Part shown: one piece after another, positions 12,661-23,304 of the stretch
How the letters are laid out: the number at the start of each line of letters is the position of its first letter
How positions within the stretch are numbered: the first letter of the stretch is position 1
Source of the DNA: Rhabditoides inermis
Taxonomy: Eukaryota; Nematoda; Chromadorea; Rhabditida; Rhabditidae
Direction of reading: 5' to 3'
Length of the DNA: 64,000 bases
NCBI GenBank assembly: GCA_963966185.1
Contig: CAWZYM010000272.1
Location: 262,501-326,500 of the forward strand
Translations under genes and position numbers: made by a program
Notes under the pieces: generated by a model
Told to the model about the DNA's origin: nothing
The model's input: only the letters and a program-made list of their open reading frames with translations
Databases searched by the model: none

Positions 12661-12883
12661 CACTACTACTCATTTTGCGCGCCGCTTCTCTGTCTTGGAC
12701 GGTTGCAGAGAAACCAGGGTGGTGCGGCGGCAAAAAAAGCGCGGGGCGAAACGGAGGATCACGTGTTCGATCTTGTGCAGAATATTTTGCTTTTGCAATG
12801 TACAACTCTGCACCACCCTGCATCACCCTGGTTTCTCTGCGACCGTCCGAGACAAAAATACGGCGCGCAAAACGAGTAGTAGT
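12661..12883. mobile_element. MITE with terminal inverted repeats of about 55 bp
   Basis: The ends CACTACTACTCATTTTGCGC (left) and, reverse-complemented, CACTACTACTCGTTTTGCGC (right) run on as inverted repeats into a shared AGAGAAACCAGGGTG. The 223-bp element contains a tRNA-like core (CGTGTTCGATC). Sequence just to its right (about 12,925-13,045) reappears at 32,300-32,430 next to a fragment of the same arm (CTCTGCAACCGTCCGAGA), so the family may be larger than the inverted-repeat unit. Confidence 0.75.
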
Positions 12884-13156
12884 GAACCATAGCAAACTAC
12901 AATTCTAAGAGAATCGAAGAGTTGGGAATCGAAGAGAAAACATTTTTGACAAAGCAGTTCTGTTTTCATATCCCATAGCTAACTCCCATATCAATTTAGT
13001 AGCGCTAACTCATTGCGAACGTGTGCTCTTCCCATGTCATAATGAAAATCATAATGAGAAATCATATCGCCTAAACTCCGAAAATTGAACTGATAAGAGA
13101 TTGGCGTGTTCTGCACAGGCGACATTTAACCACTCTATCCACTGCACACTTGCGCG

Positions 13157-13333
13157 ATGCGACCGGTGTCGAAAGTGCTCATAGCAGTGAGTACTCTGTT
13201 TGTGATTGGATGTGCGGCCGTATTCATTGGTCTACTCGCACACAGTCGATACGATCACAAGTGGATTGCGAGTGCACCTCTGGACAACGAGGTCACCACG
13301 ACCACTCGAGCGACCACGACAGTGAGTACATAT

Positions 13334-13410
<77 letters not shown>

Positions 13411-14957
13411 CTCAGAAACATGCGGACGCTCGTCCGTACCCTGATACCCGTCCGCCCTACTCTACAGGCTGCCCCGTGTGTCGATCATTCGCCAATGTCA
13501 CCAAGCCGGTGGGCAACGGTGAGTGTTCCTATTCCGAATAAAAACATGCCATCGTTTCAGAGACGATGGTTGAGACGCGAGAGCGCACGCTCGCATACGC
13601 TGATGCTATCCCGGACAATGCCACACAGATACTATTCAAGGATATGGCACGGTAAAGAACACTATGTTCTACGTGTATGTTTGAATCATACAATAAAGTT
13701 CAGTAGTTCAGAAGGATTAATATATCGTATTCTTAAGCACGTGTGAAGTATATAATAACGAAAAAGTGATGAATAGTTAGCAACATGTAGCAAGCAAAAC
13801 GTCAGGAGTTGTTTCAGTGAGTACTTTCCGAAAGCGTACGGAGACGCCAAAGTTGGTCTGACAGAGTGGAATACGTGCGCGGATATGGGATACTGCGAGG
13901 AAAAGGTGGGACATACTTCACATACAACGCACTCTCAACTGAAAAAAGAACTGTTGACTGATGAGTGAAGTGTTTTTTTTAAGTACGCCATTTCACCGCC
14001 TATCACGTTGGTGGATGTTCGAGACCAGGGTTGGATCTACTCGAAGCGGTGAGCTCTTTCTCTGTCTCTTTTCTCTCTCTCTTTTTTCTCTTTCTTATTT
14101 CAAACACTCTTTTTGCGTCAACATTTTTACGTATTTCTGTGTGTTCCTCACCCACCTTTCAGCGTGTTCAACTCTGTCCGCGCCATCATAATCCACGACA
14201 CGGAGACGGTGTCTCTCAACGACACCTGGGCCGCGTTTCACAGACACCCGACGAGCAGCCACTATCTGGGTGCGTCTATTCTCTATTTATCATCAGATCA
14301 TCACTTTCACGTTGTGAAATGAGTCGCATTCATTTGACAGAACACTTCTCGCATTTCTCGTTTTTTCATACGTTGAAATGTGACACCAGTTTTCGGTGAA
14401 AAACTCTTTATTTTGTTACTCCCTAACAATTTTAAATCAATTTTAAAAACTGAAAAAAAGTAATGAAAGTCAAGTAGTACGTTTCAGTAGACAAGGACGG
14501 TTCAGTGTACCTGGTTGTCTCGGACTATATGATGGCGTGGCATGCGGGAGTAGGGGCGTGGAGAGATGTGAGTGGGAGGGGGGGAGAGAGAGAAAGAGAG
14601 AGAGAGAGAGCAATCCGTTTCATCTCAGTTCCGCCGCAACTACCTCAACCACTACGCGGTCGGCATAGAGGTGGTGAACCGAGGAAGCGAGCCGTTCCCA
14701 GATGAACAGGTTTCAGTTTCATGATGAAGTTCAATTGAGACCATTGAATAGACGGTCGTGTTTTGGGCTTTACATATAGTCGTTTTTTTGCAGCAATCTG
14801 CCATCAACAGCCTGGTCGCATATCTTCGAGACAAGTGGCATATTGATGACGCCAACATATTCGCGCACGCGGATTCAAACTATGAGGGCAAAGAGGACAT
14901 CAGTGGATGGTGCGTTCTCTCTTTCTTCCTCCCTATCTCTCTCTATCTCACTCTCTT

Positions 14958-15008
<51 letters not shown>

Positions 15009-15777
15009 GATATTTCTTACTCTTCACTCTTCACGCTTATTCTCCCCTGGTTTTCAAACTATACTGTCATTTTATAGGTACTCCTGGCAGGGTCTCTACA
15101 AGCACCTCGGTGTTTGGAACGGGTATGTTCTCATATTTCAACCAATGATAGGCAATCTCATTCATTCAGTCTCTTTGACTCGAAACTCTCATCGGACGAG
15201 CAGACGAAGATTCTCATCGACTACAACTCGACAGACTCGGCGGCCATTCAGACAATGCAGGAGAAGCTGTATCGGTTCGTTTGGATCGATCTTTTTGTTC
15301 ATAGTTTTACCCACAACAAAATCATTCATTTCAGTTGGGGCTACACGTGGGTTCCGCACGTCAACGCTACTCTCACAAAGGGAGTGCTGGACAACTACAC
15401 GCACTGGATTATGGACACCTTTAATCGCCACTACGCACCGGAAATATTCACTAAAGAGGCGAGTCACAGGGTCTTTCTCTTCCGTCATTCTAAAGACGGC
15501 AAAAATTCGTCCCGCTGACGGGGTTGTGCTATAGTTCTTTCGATCAACCTTCAAATCATAACTTGTGTAGAATTCAGTCAAGCCTTTGGGATTTTTGTTC
15601 ACTTTAGCTCTTTAGCAGTTCCGGTTTCACCCTTCTCACATTGAGGTTCTTCCTCCGAACGCGACAGACGTGGTTCGGTACCACGTGAACCAGCAGTGGT
15701 ATGGCGTCTCGGAAGAGAGACTCAACTGGCTACTCACCAACGTTGGAGGCTGGACGGACCAGGGACCCTTCAACTAA
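13157..15777 (+). CDS. N-acetylmuramoyl-L-alanine amidase, AmiD/AmpD-like, membrane-anchored
   Basis: Predicted zinc amidase cleaving the bond between N-acetylmuramic acid and L-alanine in peptidoglycan. Exons 13157-13321, 13416-13518, 13561-13651, 13818-13905, 13984-14048, 14163-14269, 14488-14567, 14629-14709, 14794-14909, 15078-15122, 15170-15274, 15335-15458, 15616-15777 join in phase to 443 residues. Residues 7-30 are a single hydrophobic helix (signal anchor, type II topology likely). The Amidase_2 domain follows: AIIIHDTE (first zinc His), HYLVDKDGSVYLVVSD, MAWHAG, GIEVVNRG, then FAHADSNY and KEDISGW where AmiD has its remaining His/Asp ligands. The C-terminal part (MQEKLYRWGYTW ... 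FNRHYAPE) resembles the AmiD peptidoglycan-binding-like domain. Intron 12 has a GC donor; intron 1 holds an (AT)n tract. A polyadenylation signal AATAAA lies at 15,856. Intact, spliced and eukaryotic in structure, but bacterial in affinity. Confidence 0.85.
13333..13406 (+). repeat. (AT)n microsatellite in amidase intron 1
   Basis: About 74 bp of alternating AT with a few ATTTAT breaks, ending some 9 bp before the splice acceptor. Confidence 0.95.
14918..15020 (+). repeat. CT-rich microsatellite in amidase intron 9
   Basis: About 100 bp of (CT)n and CCT runs just after the donor at 14,910. Similar CT or GA tracts follow donors in several genes of the window. Confidence 0.9.
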
Positions 15778-16059
15778 CTATTGAATCTATGATCTTCTGA
15801 TCGTATCAATAAGTGCCATTCACTACCCTAGTTCTGATAAGACCTTTGCACAGACAATAAACTCTGCATGTGGCGGTGGACCGAGATAAGAGAAATCTTT
15901 GAAGATCTTGCTTGCACGGTGTGTTTCGGATAGGTCTATCTCACTAAAGAACCAACGGGTTATGGACATCGTATTTTGTATTGATTGTATACTTTATATT
16001 TGCGTTATACTAGAGGCTGCTCGCTAGTTTTGATGGCGCCCGGCAATCAGTCAGCACGA

Positions 16060-16460
16060 CTGTTAAAGATACAGGGGCCTAATCAAACAGCATTCTGATC
16101 GTAACTTTTCAGTTTCCGCGCCTTTCTTCGCTTGCGATTGAAATCGCGTGAGGAACTACACAAAACATGCGGGTGCGGTGGGAATCGAACCCGGGTTAGT
16201 CACATCCGCAGCCATGTAGGATAGTTGCGGGAGTTATATCCAGTGCGGTAGATTCACTCAAGACACGCGCAGCTATCGATACGAACCGGGCTTGCTATGG
16301 GTTCAAAGCGGGAATTCGAAAATCTGCGATCAGAGTTGCCGATGAGCGTTTCTCAATCACGATGAACCTTTGTTTCTCCGTTCCAATTTGGGTTTGTTGG
16401 TGTTTTTGTGCACTATAAACCATTAAAAAATGTTAAAAATAGGCAACTGTATCTTTAAGA
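16060..16460. mobile_element. TTAA-flanked terminal-inverted-repeat element with internal tRNA-like segment
   Basis: Left end TTAAAGATACAGGGGCC and right end (reverse complement) TTAAAGATACAGTTGCC are inverted and flanked by TTAA; about 395 bp. On the minus strand near 16,175-16,190 it contains a B-box-like CGGGTTCGATTCCCACC. It sits directly 3' of the first Srh-like gene and splits a short sequence that is continuous 3' of the second, so it probably arrived after the gene duplication. Confidence 0.65.
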
Positions 16461-16500
16461 ACATCAATAGGTTTTTTGAAGAATGCATCATTAACGATTT

Positions 16501-18924
16501 TTATCGTGGATCTATTCTGGTGATCTTCCCAAATGTGTGCGGTTGCTGAGCTGCTATGTAAATAGGTTTTTTGGGTTTGGTCTTTATCCACTTGCAATGG
16601 AACCACGAGAAGAGCACTTTCCGATACGGCTTGTTCACCAGTACGATGCACACCATGGAAGTAGATGAGTGGATGGCGAACAGAAACCAAACGAAATCAC
16701 TCCGGCCTGCAATGGTGTATGTGAGCATGTGTGATTCATGAACGCTTCGAGTCACTCACAGTTAACGAACCACCACTGTAACGTTATCGAAATGCTGGTC
16801 CACAGTCCAGGTATACCAATAAACGATATCGGTGGAATGGTCTAATAAGATGAACATCATCAACAAATATTTCGATGTCATTTCGAGAATTTGAAGAAAA
16901 AAATTCAGATTTTTTTTCGAACCTGCAGAACGAGATCTCGAATAATTGCTTGAATGGTGCGATAAGTCAAGACTGAAATGTTGACGCGGTATGCATCGAG
17001 ATGTTTGTATGCGAGAAAGACTGTTCCCAAACAAATGGATACGAGAAGAACGATGTACAACTAAACAAAAAAAATGTACTGCATGCGCAAGCACAGACTC
17101 ACCGAAACAAATATAGAAAACGCCTGAAACCTTGCGTTTGGAAGCTCAATCAGTACCCAGTCGTAGTTAGCGTATCGCGCGTAGTGATTGAAAAGATCCG
17201 GGTGTTTCTGTGGTGAAAGATACTTAATTCTTAATTCCCATTTACTTACAAGACAAATTCGCGAAAAAAAACGATAATTTCAAGTTGGGAGTGTTTTTTC
17301 AGCTTTGTGACGTTTTCATGAAAGAAAAACACACACACTTGCGCGGTTCTGGTGTTTCTGCTATACGATATCTCGTTGCGAGAGAGATATCCTAGGATCG
17401 AGACGGGAATACACCAGCCGAGGTAGAGCACTCCGTACCACAGCCATCGGAGACGTGTCGACGAGGCTTTCGTGATCTGGCACACCGCCTGAAAGCAAAA
17501 AAAAACAAACAATAACGTGATGACAGCAACATGTGCGGTTAGGTTTGAAACCAGCCGGGAGCCCTTTTTTCTGTGAGAAGATGGCATCCATAGCAGTATT
17601 CCTTGATTAACCCTCCCTGTCTTTCACAATCTCTCGTCACAGATCTCGTTCATATTTCCTTATTAGTGGTCAGCACTTCACGAATCTTTTTTCAACTCTC
17701 AGCTCGTCATACTTTTCCGAAATACATAGGTACAAGAACGTGTTCCTATTTACCGATTTTTGGTTCAAAATTTTTGGTTCACATGGATTGTCTGTCTCAT
17801 TTTTGCAAATTACGATACGTGGTTTGTCCAAATTAGATATACGCGCTGTGTCCGTCAAATTCAGCTCATTTTTTGTGAATGCGTCCGTTGTATGTCTCCT
17901 TTTTGGCAATCAAGTAAGTGAGTACTCGTTTTTTTTTTCTGTATCGCTCTGCCATACACATATGTACTTGTTCCTTCTTGAAGATCTGCAATGTGCTTTT
18001 GACGTACATATTTCAGGTTGTTCATTTGTTTTGTTAATTGTTGTTGTTCACTTGTTTGGTGTTGTTGTTGATGCTCTACCATACAGCTATTCCTAATTAA
18101 AGGTGTCACTCAGCACTGACTTTCAGTGATTCACTAATTTTCTTGTTGTTGTTCAGATGTTGTTAGTTTCTGTTTACGCTGTTTCATACACCTACATATG
18201 TCCAAAAGCGAGGTTTTTAAGAATCGGTCTCAGTGACTGCGATCATTACGAACAGACAACAAGTTTTCTATATAAAAGAATAACGCGGTCAATTTGCCGC
18301 AGTTGTTTTTGTAAGAACAAGCACACTTGTTCAAAACACGATCGCCTCACGTAGTATCGGTAGACATAGAGATGGACGGCCGAAGCAGCCGCCATTGCCA
18401 GTGACGTGCTGAATATCATCTACAAAAACACTCATTGTCTTTGAGCACAGCGTTGCTGGCGTTCTCAACTCACAATGATCGCATAGACGTGAATGTGGAA
18501 CACAGTTCCGAAAATGCCACTCGCGAAACCGAGTGGTAGTGGGAGATATATCACTGGAGCCGTGCAAATGATTACACAGTCGTTGAGAATAGAGAGAATC
18601 TGATGAGCATGAGTAAATTCATCAGATTTGTAATTTTGATTGAGTGATAGGTTGTTGTGCTTAATTTCGGAACTCATTGTCTCAATCGTAAATGGTGTTC
18701 GCCACTTTTTTTCAAACTCAAAATGCAATAATCGTAACTCTCTCTCTTCTGCATACCTGATGGTTCAAGAGGTGCAGTCTGAAGTCTTTCATCGCTTCCG
18801 GTGTGTGAAATATGACAAAGTACAAGCCAATGGAGTTGAATACAACGATCGAATAAGATGCGTTGGGCAGTTGATCTATGACAAACTGTTGGTCGCAAAA
18901 GGTCACGTTGTTGATGTTGACCAT
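16501..18924 (-). CDS. Srh-like serpentine chemoreceptor, tandem copy 1
   Basis: Seven-transmembrane chemoreceptor of the Srh type (PF10318-like). Exons in transcript order: 18924-18757, 18599-18474, 18419-18351, 17488-17339, 17207-17103, 17060-16923, 16841-16760, 16706-16501; all join in phase to about 346 residues. Family landmarks: HTPEAMKDFRLHLLNHQ before TM2; ND..II...PVIYLPLPLGFASGIFG; HLYVYRYY at the end of TM3; TYRTIQAIIRDLVLQ; TIPPISFIGIP; and the C-terminal IHSSTSMVCIVLVNKPYRK. The ATG at 18924 was chosen; the frame is open for 11 more codons to a TTTAG, so an extra 5' exon is possible. The neighbouring copy at 20.8-23.3 kb has the same exon lengths for exons 2-7. Intron 3 (about 860 bp) has no recognisable insert. 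Confidence 0.88.
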
Positions 18925-20807
18925 AACTTGTTGTTGGTTTGTGAGATCAACAGCAAACTAAATGAAAAAATTCTTATATTTTATATCTAGAACACAAACT
19001 TATACTACACGTTACCGATACAAAGGAACTTGCGTTAAGACTTTTTTGTTTGTTTCGAGTTTCAACACAATTTAAACAAAGGCACAGGAATGTACTACTT
19101 TTCACTACAACCTGTTCTACATCTTTGTTTCTGTATGTATTTTTTTTGTTGAACTTCATACAAGATAGAAGTTTGTCTTGCAACTGTATATTGAAATCTA
19201 TCCTGTCATCACTCATTGTCTCGCTGTTTTGCAATCTGCGTTTTTTTCGTCCTCTCAACGACTGACCTCCGACGCAACCACAGTACAGCCAGTGAGAACT
19301 ACATCGAAAAAAGGGACGTAGGAAAAAAAGAAGGGCACTATTATCCCCCGCGCGCGATAGCTTGAAATTTTCTATATTTCACCTGTTCTGAAACGTTTCG
19401 TTTTACACGAATGATTCTCGGTCATGTTGTATCGGGATCTTTTCACTGTTTCCGCCTTCGTAGCTAATGCACAGCAACAGAGACAGAGGAAGGAGAAGAC
19501 GTGTGAACTTGCGTCACTATGTCACTATCGAACTGTCACTAGCACGGTTTTAGTTTTTTACGAGCCGTTGTGAACATTCGAACCTCGATCACGAGAGCTT
19601 CATTCATTTTTTCGCCACTGTGCCATCGGTGAGAACGAAAGCGCGCGCATAGGCAATCGACACTGTCAATTCCGTGTACAAGGATCAGCAAATGCACACG
19701 CGCTTGAACGGTTCGAGTGGCGCGCGAAAGAAGTCAAATAAAGCAGAGTTTTTCCGCTGTGTGTTGTTTGTAGACCGTTTCAGATTTAAATAAACACAAA
19801 CAAATCGAAAAAAACGCGCTTCGCGTACAACAGAATGTTTTGCAAACCACAAACTCTGTAACAAAAAAATCAAAGTCGACAAAAAACAACAAAGCTAGAA
19901 ACACAATAGACATTATGTTCGTTGTTTCAGAATTTAGTAAGGTTGTAAAAACAAACTTGTTAGTGAAAAACAATTAGTGAAATTTTGAAACGCATTGTTC
20001 ACTGATGAATGAGAAATAACGTAAAACTATTCATGTGTAACAATAAGTGTTGGGTCGATAAAGAAATGTTTGATTAATGATTAATGATTAATCGTAAAAT
20101 TTAATCGAAGCCTTCGATTAACGATTAATCGATTAATCGTTAATCGTGAAATCGTGGATTAATCGATTAACGATAATCGTTAATCGAACTTTTGTCGATT
20201 AATCGATTAATGATTCATTTCCAATCTTGTTTCTGTAGCTTGATGTGAACAAGTACCATAAACAGTACATTTCTGAGAAAATGTGGCTTATTTCAACTCA
20301 ACCAACGCTCCAGGAAGCGAAAATTGTACCGAAATTAAGAGATATACTTTCGATTTAATCGAGATTCTTTCGATTAATCGAATAACGATTAATCGTTAAT
20401 CGAAATTGTCTCGTTCAATCGATCAACGGTGAATCGTTAATCGAAACATGTTCGATTAATCGATTAATCGACCGATTAATCGATTAATCGAGCTGATTAA
20501 TCGAAAACTAATCGAAAGTCGATTAATCGACCCAACACTAGTAACAATGCAATTTGCATCATGCAAAATAAGAACGTGAAACGTGAACGTGCGTTTAAGT
20601 TTGTTCTTGTGTTGTCTTCGAAAAATGAAAAACAAAACAAAAACAATCCATTGACAAACAAGAGTTTATCGCTTCTGAACAGTAGGATAAAAAAATACTT
20701 CATGCTATTCAAAACGCTGATTGTACGTTTTTATTGACGTCCGGCAATCAGTCAGCACACTGTCAGAAACAAAACAAGAAAAATCATGTATCCTTGACGA
20801 ATAGATT
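18925..20807. other. Spacer between the two tandem Srh-like genes
   Basis: Presumed promoter region of copy 1 plus the 3' flank of copy 2. Contains the hAT-like element at 20,045-20,540. A short sequence CCGGCAATCAGTCAGCAC at about 20,740 is also found 3' of copy 1 (about 16,043), marking the duplicated unit. No gene seen. Confidence 0.6.
20045..20540. mobile_element. hAT-like non-autonomous element built of ATTAATCGAT palindromes
   Basis: Terminal inverted repeat AGTGTTGGGTCGAT at both ends, flanked by a perfect 8-bp direct repeat GTAACAAT (20,037-20,044 and 20,541-20,548). An 8-bp duplication and a TAGTGTTGGG-type end are features of hAT elements. Much of the 496-bp interior is made of overlapping ATTAATCGATTAAT words, at both ends of the element. 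Non-coding. Confidence 0.88.
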
Positions 20808-23304
20808 CTATCGTTGACGTAGGTCTACTCTCGTGGTCATTCCGATTGCTTGCGGTTGATGAGCTGTTATGTAGAATGATTCTTTGGGTTTGGTTTTTTT
20901 CCACTTGCAATGGAACCACGAGAAGAGCACTTTCCGATACGGCTTGTTCACCAGTACGATGCACACCATGGAAGTAGATGAGTGGATGGCGAACAGAAAC
21001 CAAACGAAGTCACTCCGACCTGCGATTGTGTATGTGAGCATGTGTGATTCATGAACGCTTCGAGTCACTCACAATTCACGAACCACCATTCGAATGCTAC
21101 TGAACCGCAGGTCCACAGTGCTGGGATGGCAATGAACGAAATCACAGGGATCGTCTAAGCGAGTTTCATTGACTTTTTTTGCGTTTTGACTTTGAAGGTT
21201 CGAGAGAGAAAAGCTGTTCAAACCTGCAGAACAAGATCTCGTATTATCGCTTTGATGGTGCGATAGGTCGCCGCTGAGATGTTGACACGATACGCATGAA
21301 GACGTCTGTAGGAGAGAAACACTGCTCCCAAGCAGATGGTTAGTGCCACGACGACGTACAACTGAACGAGTAGTGGTCATTGCATGATATGCGCCTAATC
21401 ACCGTTACGAAGAGACACAGCGCCTGGAACGGCGCATTCGGCAGCTCGATTAGTGCCCAGTCGTAGTCAGCGTACCGCGCGTAGTGATTGAACAGATCCG
21501 GGTTCTCCTGATGTTGCAGAATAGAAACCTTTACGCACAGCAAAACAACAACATATACATAACGTTTGAATGAAAAGAACGCACGTGCGCAGTTCTGCTG
21601 TCTCGACTATACGATAATTCGTTGCGAGAGATGTATCCGAGGATAGAGAAAGGGATGAACCAGCCGAGATAGAGCACTCCGTACCACAGCCATCGGAGAC
21701 GTGTCGACGAGGCTTTCGTGATCTGGCACACCGCCTGGAAGCTATATTGTGAACAGGACAACAACACATCCGATTAGTTTGTGAATATTGTGAATAGCGC
21801 GTAAGACAACTTTTCGTTCTCGACTGAAAAATTCTCAGACACGTCTGAAACACAATCGTACTCACGTAGTATCGGTAAACATACAAATGAATGACCGAAG
21901 CAGCCGCCATCGCCAATGACGTCATGAATATCATCTGCAAAACAACACTTCATGCATTTGAATGTTCGGCACCTAAATACTAGTGTCATTGGACGCTACG
22001 CCCTTGGATGTGAACCAAACTAATAGGTCATCACGGCCCGGCGCCCTTTCATTGGTTTAGATGACCGGAAACGTACGCGACGCAGACACGCAACGCGTCT
22101 CCCACGTTAGAGAAGTTTTAGCCATCCTTTTGTTGTTTCGTAAACGCCGCACTACATGGTTTTTTAGCCTTGTAGATGAAACAGCGCGTCCAGATATCAA
22201 GTTGTCGCAGGTTCAGTTCCTTTCGCGGCCACAATTTTTTACAAAGTTACTGGAGCTAACCGCAACTCGAAACTCATGCGTAGCGTGCGCCTGAATAGTC
22301 ACTTGCAAATGGTAGTTCAGTGAACAAATTTATATGTATGCATCTACATAACTCACGACACACGGCATTTATAAATGGTGTTTTCTAGTACAAAAAAACT
22401 TACCGAACCTGTTTTCAGGTTAGGTTTTTATGCTTTATTACAAAAGTACGTGTCATAATCTTGTTTTTTTATGAAACCATGTGCTTATATTCAGTCAGCG
22501 GTAGATACTCTGACACGATAATATTTTTCCGCACAAACTCACGATGAGTGCGTAAACGTGGATGTGGAACACGGTTCCGAAAATGCCACTCGCAAATCCG
22601 AGAGGTAGTGGGAGGTAGATGACTGGAGCCGTGCCGATGATCACACAGTCGTTGATAATGGATATGATCTGATGATTTTATTCACCTGTGTCACTTAACT
22701 CACTTTTGTTTTGTTTAAAAATTAGACAATTGATCGACAAATGAAAACTACCAGTCTCTGTGCGCGCACTTTCAACTAACCGCGTGGCGCAGTGGCAAGA
22801 GAGATATGTACCATTCTCTCGACCGGGATTCGAAGTTTTTTTGCAACTTTTATGAGAACACAGGTGACGTGAATCTGTTTGTAAAACCTTTGGGAACATA
22901 AAATTATGGTTCCTTTTATTACGGTGTAAGATGTACATTTTCCCCGACACGTTCACGATTCGAACGGTGTAATGAGAGGTAGCATTTGGTTTGGTCCACT
23001 AAAAAAAATCGATTTCAGCTTGACAAAAACAAGAACACCTTCCACACTTCTACTACAACTTTTAAAGCAAGTCGAAACTTCTTTTCTCACAATCAGAAAA
23101 CTCTTTCAAACATTTAACCTTCATCAGTAATTTGTACTGTACCTGATGGTTCATGAGGTGCAGTCTGAAGTCTTTCATCGCATCGGGTGTGTGATATATG
23201 ACAAAGTACAGGCCGATCGGGTTGAATAATGCGATCAAATAGGCAGCATTGTGCAGTTGGTCCAGCACGAATTGCTGATCGCAAAAAGTCGCGTTGTTCA
23301 CCAT
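20808..23304 (-). CDS. Srh-like serpentine chemoreceptor, tandem copy 2
   Basis: Close paralogue of the gene at 16.5-18.9 kb. Exons in transcript order: 23304-23143, 22668-22543, 21934-21866, 21734-21585, 21507-21403, 21361-21224, 21154-21073, 21019-20808; phases all agree, about 345 residues. Exons 2-7 have exactly the same lengths as in copy 1 (126, 69, 150, 105, 138 and 82 bases). The protein keeps HTPDAMKDFRLHLMNHQ, the PVIYLPLPLGFASGIFG segment, YRTIKAIIRDLVLQ and IHSSTSMVCIVLVNKPYRK. The last exon is nearly identical to copy 1 over its first 40 codons, then diverges in the tail. Start: ATG at 23304; the frame is open upstream to a TTTCAG at about 23,345. Introns 1 and 2 are the longest; intron 1 contains a tRNA-like segment near 22.8 kb. 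Confidence 0.88.
22780..22850 (+). repeat. tRNA-like segment (SINE-type head)
   Basis: Carries an A-box-like GCGTGGCGCAGTGGCAAG and a B-box-like GGGATTCGAAG about 35 bp later. Base pairing is too poor for a functional tRNA. Shares GCGTGGCGCAGTGG and TTTGCAACTT with the segment at 25.28 kb. Confidence 0.5.

Larger units (their letters stand above)
10238..13156. other. Repeat-rich intergenic region
   Basis: Holds the hairpin at 10.66-10.95 kb, a CT-rich tract at about 11,028-11,160, a short tandem motif TTCTCAGG near 11,940 and 12,190, a dispersed repeat at 12,300-12,385 and a MITE at 12.66-12.88 kb. I see no gene. Confidence 0.55.

Noticed and set aside
16160..16260. tRNA gene on the minus strand
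   Set aside because: Only the B-box is good; acceptor and T stems do not pair. Treated as part of the TTAA-flanked element.
17600..18100. Plus-strand hydrophobic frames inside intron 3 of the first Srh-like gene
   Set aside because: Possible exons do not join in phase and no receptor motif is visible; T-rich sequence gives hydrophobic translations by chance.
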